Shown here in pieces: positions 1 through 3,550 of a stretch of 6,285 bases of DNA. The translations under genes were made by a program, and so were the position numbers. The stretch covers positions 1 to 6,285 of the forward strand of contig JAOZUP010000251.1 in NCBI GenBank assembly GCA_029938595.1. Direction: 5' to 3'. Position 1 is the stretch's first letter. The number at the start of each line of letters is the position of its first letter. Origin of the DNA: Thermoanaerobaculales bacterium (GTDB lineage: Bacteria; Acidobacteriota; Thermoanaerobaculia; Thermoanaerobaculales; Sulfomarinibacteraceae). The notes beneath the pieces are model-generated. The model was given only the letters and a program-made list of their open reading frames with translations. It was not told the DNA's origin and made no database searches.

Positions 1-1408
1 GGACGATGCGCAGATTACCCCCGACGGTGAGAAGATCCTCTACCTGGCAGCCTTCGAAAAGGGATATGACCTGTGGGTCTATGAGCCGCGCAAGAAGGAG
101 GTCAAGCTGCTCGCCAAGCTCAAGGCCGAACGCACCGATGGCATGCAGCTCGACACGGAAGGCAAGAAGGCCTATGTCCTCGCCGACCGCCAGCTGAAAT
201 CGGTCGAGGTGGAGTCGGGCAAGGTGAAACCAGTCTCGCTCCAGGCCAAGATGGAGCTAGACCCCGCGGCAGAACGAGCCTATTTACTCGAACATGCATG
301 GCGGCAGACCCGGGAGAAATTCTACCTCGAGGACATGGGGGGCGTGGATTGGGATCTTTACCAGGATGCGTACGCGCGCTTCCTTCCCCACATCGACAAC
401 AACCGCGACTTCTGCGAGCTGGTCTCCGAGCTCCAGGGTGAGCTCAACGCCTCCCACCTCGGGTGCTACTTTCGGCCGCGCGACCCCTCCGCCGACGCCA
501 CCGCGGCGCTTGCCTTCTTTCCCGATTCCGACTATGACGGCGCCGGTATCAAGATCGCCGAGATCATCAACGGCGGGCCGCTGCAGAACGCCGACACCAA
601 GGCTGCCGCCGGAACCATCATCGAGGCTATCGGCGGCCGCACCGTCGCCGCCGGCGAGAACTGGTACCCGTTGCTCAACCACACCGCTGGAACGCTGACC
701 CGGATCTCCCTCTTTGATCCGGCAACCGGCACACGCTGGCAGGAGACGGTCAAACCGATTTCGCAGGGCGCCGAGTCCGAGCTCCTCTACCAGCGCTGGG
801 TGCGGTCACGGCGCGCCGAGGTCGACCGACTCTCCGGCGGCCGGCTCGGCTATGCCCACATCCGCACAATGAACGACAGCCGCTTCCGCGAGATCTTCGA
901 GGATATTTTCGGCAAGGCACTGGACAAGGACGGCATCGTTCTCGACACCCGTTTCAATAATGGCGGCAATCTGGTCGAGGCGCTGACCGTCCTGCTCACC
1001 GGCCAGGTCTATGCGCGGGCGTTGCCGCGCGGCCAGAAGATCGGTGTCGAGCCGACGCACCGGTGGAACAGACCGTCGATTGTGGTCATGAACGAGGGCA
1101 ATTACTCCGACGCCCATTGCTTCCCGGCGGCCTACACCGCGCTCGGAATCGGCAAGATGGTGGGGATGCAGGTGCCCGGAACCTGCACCTCCGTGTGGTG
1201 GGAGCGCCTACAAGACCGCAGCATGACCTTTGGAATCCCACAGGTGGGCTACATCGATAACGATGGCGACCTGATGGAGAACAAGCACCTGGATCCGGAT
1301 TACACGATCGACAACGACCCCGCGCTCGAAGCGGTGGGTCAGGATCAGCAATTGGAGAAGGCGGTCGAGGTTCTGCTGGCGGAGATTGCTACTCGAACTC
1401 GAGGGTGA
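1..1408 (+). CDS. Tricorn-like S41 family serine protease, 5'-truncated (C-terminal ~468 residues)
   Basis: The reading frame is open from base 2 to the TGA at 1406-1408, so the start lies before the window. Counting from base 2, residues 1 to ~80 look like the last blades of a WD40/PD40-type beta-propeller (TPDGEKILYLA, EGKKAYVL). Residues ~95-155 form the first core segment, ~177-255 a PDZ domain (AGIKIAEIINGGPL) and ~278-435 the S41 catalytic segment. The tricorn catalytic residues are visible: Ser151-His152 in NASHLG, nucleophile Ser369 followed by Asp370 in NEGNYSDAH, and Glu426 in LMENKHLDPDY. In the archaeal tricorn protease the matching residues are Ser745/His746, Ser965/Asp966 and Glu1023, and the Asp after the nucleophile favours basic P1 residues. 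The inferred role is an intact peptidase trimming oligopeptides. Bacterial homologues are often exported, but the N-terminus that would show this is missing. The gene ends inside the 3' end of the convergent PilZ gene, with a 20-base overlap. Confidence 0.93.
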   Translation, partial: DDAQITPDGEKILYLAAFEKGYDLWVYEPRKKEVKLLAKLKAERTDGMQLDTEGKKAYVLADRQLKSVEVESGKVKPVSLQAKMELDPAAERAYLLEHAWRQTREKFYLEDMGGVDWDLYQDAYARFLPHIDNNRDFCELVSELQGELNASHLGCYFRPRDPSADATAALAFFPDSDYDGAGIKIAEIINGGPLQNADTKAAAGTIIEAIGGRTVAAGENWYPLLNHTAGTLTRISLFDPATGTRWQETVKPISQGAESELLYQRWVRSRRAEVDRLSGGRLGYAHIRTMNDSRFREIFEDIFGKALDKDGIVLDTRFNNGGNLVEALTVLLTGQVYARALPRGQKIGVEPTHRWNRPSIVVMNEGNYSDAHCFPAAYTALGIGKMVGMQVPGTCTSVWWERLQDRSMTFGIPQVGYIDNDGDLMENKHLDPDYTIDNDPALEAVGQDQQLEKAVEVLLAEIATRTRG

Positions 1409-2186
1409 TGTCAGGATCGAGTTTGCCGATGCCCTTGGGCTTTGCTGTAGTCTTGGGAGCAGACGTCGTCGCTGGTGTTGGGTCAGGCTCGCGGTTGAGG
1501 CTCTCCAGGTAGTTCTGCAGCATTTCCTCACCGTCGTCCGCAAAGCTGAGGAACTTGACGCCGAGACCATCGACGCTTCCCCGATTCGGCGTCGAGTGCC
1601 GGACAAGTTCGCCCCAGCCGAGGATGGTGCCAACGGGGTCAGAAAGGTCGATCTTGAAGGTCACTTTCGACCCGAGCTGCGGCTGGTGTCGGGTCTTCAC
1701 CAACATTCCGGACATGGACAGATTTTCGGTCTGACAGAAGAGCTCGCGCCCGGTACCGCCGAGGACAGATTCCAGGTTGGTAGGCAGCCGAACGGTCGCC
1801 CTCGGGGCGACATCGAGCAGGGTAGTCATCTGCTCGCGGATGATCTCCGGAGGATCGCTCACCAGCATGATCCTGTTGACGCCGTGGCTCTTGAGCGCCC
1901 GCGCCGCATCCACCTGGTCGGGCTCGGCGAGGATCAAGATGGCTGCGGCGCGGCTCGACGACCCGCGGGCCCGAAGCTCGCGCACTACCTTCTCGAGCGG
2001 CCGCTGGCACGGCTCGGCATCCATGATGATGACGTCGTACCGGGATTCATAGGCCATCGACACACCAGCCTCGGGCGTCTCGACCCATTCGACGCTCAAT
2101 GTGTCGCGTCGCAGCTCGGGTGCGAGCCGCTCGAACGCCTTCCGCTCGAGCCCAGCCGCAAGGACTCTGGGTTGATTGTCGTCCAC
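1389..2186 (-). CDS. PilZ-domain protein with degenerate response-regulator receiver domain (265 aa)
   Basis: Residues ~7-120 read as a CheY-like alpha/beta domain. RVLAAGLERKAF is strand 1 and helix 1, YDVIIMDAEP places Asp56 where the phosphoacceptor belongs, and AAILILAEPDQ and RIMLVSDPPEI match strands 4 and 5. The acidic pair after strand 1 is Ala-Ala-Gly, the conserved Thr/Ser is Ala87 and the conserved Lys is missing, so normal phosphorylation is doubtful. Residues ~129-230 are a PilZ domain carrying both c-di-GMP motifs: RxxxR (Arg129 and Arg133 in RATVR) and NxSxxG (Asn155, Ser157, Gly160 in NLSMSG). A Pro/Thr/Ala-rich linker then leads to an acidic tail (LDPDITLEFE). No signal peptide or membrane segment is seen, so it is probably a cytosolic c-di-GMP effector; its target (motility, polysaccharide or transcription) cannot be told. 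The GTG at 2186 was chosen because GGAGG lies just upstream and strand 1 begins a few residues later. An in-frame GTG at 2279 would add 31 residues unlike the family. Confidence 0.88.
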   Translation of the reverse strand: MDDNQPRVLAAGLERKAFERLAPELRRDTLSVEWVETPEAGVSMAYESRYDVIIMDAEPCQRPLEKVVRELRARGSSSRAAAILILAEPDQVDAARALKSHGVNRIMLVSDPPEIIREQMTTLLDVAPRATVRLPTNLESVLGGTGRELFCQTENLSMSGMLVKTRHQPQLGSKVTFKIDLSDPVGTILGWGELVRHSTPNRGSVDGLGVKFLSFADDGEEMLQNYLESLNREPDPTPATTSAPKTTAKPKGIGKLDPDITLEFE

Positions 2187-2190
2187 GCTT

Positions 2191-2195
2191 CCTCC
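2191..2195 (-). promoter_or_regulatory. Shine-Dalgarno site for the PilZ gene
   Basis: The minus strand reads GGAGGAAGC and then GTG at 2186. The GGAGG core is four bases from the start codon, which is rather close, but it is the only good ribosome-binding site near the beginning of the domain. It decides for the GTG at 2186 over the one at 2279. An ATG overlapping this site is in another frame and leads to no protein-like sequence. Confidence 0.6.
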
Positions 2196-2288
2196 ATCGG
2201 CCCGTCCGGTTCCACCGCGGGCGGGCCACGCATGAGATTGACACCAAACCCTCCCACGCGGGATTGGTCCGGGCCGCACTCATCTTCC

Positions 2289-2297
2289 ATTATCACA
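2289..2297 (-). promoter_or_regulatory. Possible extended -10 promoter for the PilZ gene
   Basis: The minus strand reads TGTGATAAT, an extended -10 (TGn) followed by GATAAT, which matches TATAAT at five of six positions. It sits in a locally AT-richer patch of a GC-rich gap. A CTGACA (2322-2317) lies upstream, but 22 bases away, too far for a standard -35, so the extended -10 would have to act largely alone. Transcription would begin near 2281-2283 and leave a leader of about 95 bases before the GTG at 2186. This rests on sequence match only. Confidence 0.3.
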
Positions 2298-2549
2298 TTA
2301 CCCGGTGAGATATCTGTGTCAGCGCGCGCTTCGCCACCTCTTTCGCACATCCGGCGAGGACGGATCTCCGGTTCTCAGCGCCAACAGTGGCAGGTAGACC
2401 CACGACGGATCCTCCTCGACGCACACGGCGCCCGCCGCCCGACCCGTTACAGAGCTCGACCGCCCGGCCTCGAAGCGGACACGCTCGCGAAAGGCAGAGC
2501 CGGCATGTGAGATCACCGGAACAGTGTATGCCCACTCACCCACACACCC

Positions 2550-2627
2550 GGATACAGGATGCAAGATGCAAGTCCCCTGGCATCTGGTATCCGGTATCCG
2601 GTATCCGGAATCTGGCATTTGGGAGCC
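2550..2627. repeat. Heptad repeat array forming an imperfect hairpin (GGNATNN type)
   Basis: From 2579 to 2627 seven consecutive 7-base units each begin with GG: GGCATCT, GGTATCC three times, GGAATCT, GGCATTT and GGGAGCC. On the left, 2550-2572 is an inverted copy of the same kind of units and pairs with 2577-2599 at 19 of 23 positions across a four-base loop (TCCC). The element is therefore both a tandem 7-base repeat and a near-palindrome. It ends about 28 bases before the GTG start at 2656. It is probably a dispersed, slippage-prone intergenic repeat, possibly with a regulatory or insulating role at the promoter of the downstream gene. It is not a CRISPR, since there are no spacers and the units are far too short. 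Confidence 0.85.
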
Positions 2628-2642
2628 GGGTGGCTGGGAGGA

Positions 2643-2648
2643 TACAAT
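2643..2648 (+). promoter_or_regulatory. Possible -10 box directly before the 133-aa protein gene
   Basis: TACAAT matches TATAAT at five of six positions and ends seven bases before the GTG at 2656. If used, the transcript would begin at or very near the start codon and be almost leaderless. That would explain why the only Shine-Dalgarno-like sequence (GGAGG at 2637-2641) is 14 bases from the start, too far for normal use. The best upstream -35 candidate (TTGGGA, 2619-2624) matches only four of six positions and lies inside the heptad repeat. The call is speculative. Confidence 0.25.
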
Positions 2649-2655
2649 TAGAGCA

Positions 2656-3057
2656 GTGACGAACGACCAGACCTCCCGGCTGCGAACCTTCATCCGCTCC
2701 ACCCTCGGGTGCGGCTGTCCAGACGAGGTTCTGCGGTGGATCGATTGCACCCATACTATGGTCAACTGCGACGAGGACACGAGGCTTTCTCGAATCGACG
2801 TCGGCGGGCAGCTCTTGGTTTATGTCCTTCATGCGTCGGGTAATCCACACCAGGTCGCGGCCACCTTGCCGGCGATCGTCGCCGCGGGTCTCGTGGAAAG
2901 GGACGGGGCGGGTTTCAACCGGCTGCGGGTCGTGGTTGCGGCGGATGACCCTGCCGCAGTCAGTCCGACGGCGGAGCGGGCCTTCTCCGAGTCAGCCCCG
3001 GTGGACGATCGCCTCCACCTGCACGTGGTCAAGGTCGGCGAGCTGCCGTTCGAGTAG
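2656..3057 (+). CDS. Uncharacterised small protein with CGCP motif (133 aa)
   Basis: I do not recognise the family with confidence. The protein reads as a compact soluble alpha/beta domain. A basic N-terminal helix (RLRTFIRSTLG) leads into Cys-Gly-Cys-Pro (Cys19, Cys21), and two further cysteines follow at 31 and 38, so the first 40 residues could bind a metal or form a redox pair. Predicted strands follow (RIDVGGQLLVYVLHA, RLRVVVAADD, LHLHVVKVGELPFE), with an Ala-rich helix (VAATLPAIVAAGLV) between them. There is no signal peptide or membrane segment. The GTG at 2656 was chosen because every in-frame start further upstream (2524, 2566) would translate through the heptad-repeat hairpin, giving low-complexity sequence. 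The next ATG, at 2758, would remove the CGCP motif. The alternating-strand layout and flanking repeats suggest a single-gene transcript. Function unknown. Confidence 0.72.
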   Translation: MTNDQTSRLRTFIRSTLGCGCPDEVLRWIDCTHTMVNCDEDTRLSRIDVGGQLLVYVLHASGNPHQVAATLPAIVAAGLVERDGAGFNRLRVVVAADDPAAVSPTAERAFSESAPVDDRLHLHVVKVGELPFE

Positions 3058-3073
3058 GTATTCGGCTACATGT

Positions 3074-3135
3074 GGGAGGGGATAAACCCCTCCCCTACAA
3101 ATCTAGAATCGTAGGGGCGGGGTTTATCCCCGCCC
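3074..3135. repeat. Pair of facing GC-rich hairpins between convergent genes (terminator-like)
   Basis: Two palindromes lie head to head. The first (3074-3094) has stem GGGAGGGG / CCCCTCCC with loop ATAAA. The second (3115-3135) has stem GGGCGGGG / CCCCGCCC with loop TTTAT. Including the flanking GTA/TAC, 3074-3098 and 3111-3135 are inverted copies of one 25-base sequence differing at only two positions, with a 12-base spacer. The two halves can fold separately or pair with each other into one long stem. The element begins 17 bases after the stop at 3057 and ends five bases from the last base of the minus-strand gene at 3140, so it is placed to end transcription from both sides. Neither hairpin is followed by a T-tract on its own strand, so classic intrinsic termination is not shown; it may also be a dispersed repeat. 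Confidence 0.85.
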
Positions 3136-3139
3136 GCTT

Positions 3140-3343
3140 CTAATACAGCGGCTCAGCCGCGATCCAGTGCATGATCGGATCGGCCTCGAGCTGGTGAGCT
3201 GCATGATCGTCACAGCAGGTCGTCTGCTGCCCGCACGAGGGGCAGGTGTGAACCTCACCGATCATCGTACGATCGGTCTGCTCGGCCGACCACACCTGGA
3301 TGGCGTCACAGTAAGTGCAACGGATTGGATCTGGTCTTTGCAT
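3140..3343 (-). CDS. Small zinc-ribbon-like protein (67 aa)
   Basis: Two CxxC pairs, Cys9-Thr-Tyr-Cys12 and Cys34-Pro-Ser-Cys37, are 21 residues apart, the usual geometry of a rubredoxin-type zinc ribbon. A further Cys43-Cys44 and His47/His50 (CCDDHAAH) follow and could make a second site or take part in the first. The remaining sequence is soluble and ends in HWIAAEPLY. No catalytic domain is present, so the likely role is metal binding or protein/nucleic-acid contact, but the partner is unknown. The ATG at 3343 was chosen because GGGAG lies ten bases upstream on the same strand and the first knuckle begins at residue 9. In-frame ATGs at 3388 and 3451 would add up to 36 residues with no such site. 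The gene reads in the same direction as the transporter gene to its right, but a long hairpin and ~200 bases separate them, so co-transcription is doubtful. Confidence 0.72.
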   Translation of the reverse strand: MQRPDPIRCTYCDAIQVWSAEQTDRTMIGEVHTCPSCGQQTTCCDDHAAHQLEADPIMHWIAAEPLY

Positions 3344-3353
3344 GAGACAAAGT

Positions 3354-3358
3354 CTCCC
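3354..3358 (-). promoter_or_regulatory. Shine-Dalgarno site for the zinc-ribbon gene
   Basis: The minus strand reads GAGGGAG followed by ten bases from the core GGGAG to the ATG at 3343. This is a slightly long but acceptable spacing, and it supports the short 67-residue form over the 103-residue reading. Confidence 0.5.
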
Positions 3359-3456
3359 TCCATAACGTACGCAGAAACGATATCCCATGTGCGCAAATGA
3401 TTGAAAGTCCCGGCGCGGCAAAAAATACACCGCAGCGCGGCACCGCCACACTGCGA

Positions 3457-3547
3457 ATTAGGAATGAGGAATTAGGAATTACGACCCAACCACCCCCAAT
3501 GATCGACACGAGGGTGTGGATGGCATTCCTAATTCCTAATTCCTAAT
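3457..3547. repeat. Long hairpin element with AATTAGG heptads
   Basis: The left arm (3457-3479) and right arm (3525-3547) are inverted copies matching at 22 of 23 positions, and each is made of 7-base units (GGAATTA and variants; left units at 3461, 3468 and 3475). The pairing resumes further in: 3486-3497 is complementary to 3512-3523 at 10 of 12 positions, leaving a 14-base loop (3498-3511). The whole 91 bases can thus fold as one extended hairpin with a small asymmetric bulge. It is much AT-richer in its outer arms than the surrounding genes. It begins four bases past the stop of the transporter gene (3551), so it would lie in that gene's 3' untranslated region. It resembles a REP- or MITE-like dispersed element and may also stabilise or end the transcript. 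No transposase is nearby. Confidence 0.85.
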
Positions 3548-3550
3548 CTG

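Larger units (their letters stand above)
2187..2655. other. Divergent intergenic region (469 bases)
   Basis: The gap lies between the divergently read PilZ gene (-) and the Cys-Gly-Cys-Pro protein gene (+). Its left part (2187-2300) holds the PilZ leader, ribosome-binding site and possible extended -10. Its right end (2550-2627) holds a heptad-repeat hairpin. The middle (about 2323-2549) shows no RNA gene, no convincing terminator and no ORF with a recognisable product. A 65-codon minus-strand frame with a GTG at 2516 and its stop at 2319 has GC-rich third positions but no ribosome-binding site and no familiar motif, so it is not called. Confidence 0.6.

Noticed and set aside
1386..2510. Plus-strand open frame of 374 codons
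   Set aside because: It lies opposite the PilZ gene, is rich in Arg, Pro, His and Gly as expected of an antisense frame in GC-rich DNA, and shows no domain. The minus-strand frame contains clear PilZ motifs.
2319..2516. Minus-strand 65-codon frame in the divergent gap
   Set aside because: Third positions are fairly GC-rich, but there is no ribosome-binding site at the GTG, no recognisable motif, and the longer form of the frame runs back through the heptad repeat. It could be a degraded gene, but the evidence is too thin to call.
2550..2627. CRISPR array
   Set aside because: The units are 7 bases, contiguous and without spacers, and no cas gene is in the window.
2524..2655. Upstream extension of the 133-residue protein to an ATG at 2524
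   Set aside because: The added 44 residues are translated from the heptad hairpin and give repeat-derived sequence (VSGIRYPESGIWEPGGW), so they are unlikely to be part of the protein.
3074..3135. Classic rho-independent terminators
   Set aside because: The stems are strong, but neither is followed by a run of T on its own strand. I therefore describe them as terminator-like repeats instead.
3344..3451. Longer 103-residue start for the zinc-ribbon protein
   Set aside because: No ribosome-binding site precedes the ATG at 3451 and the extra residues show no conserved feature, while the ATG at 3343 has a GGGAG upstream.
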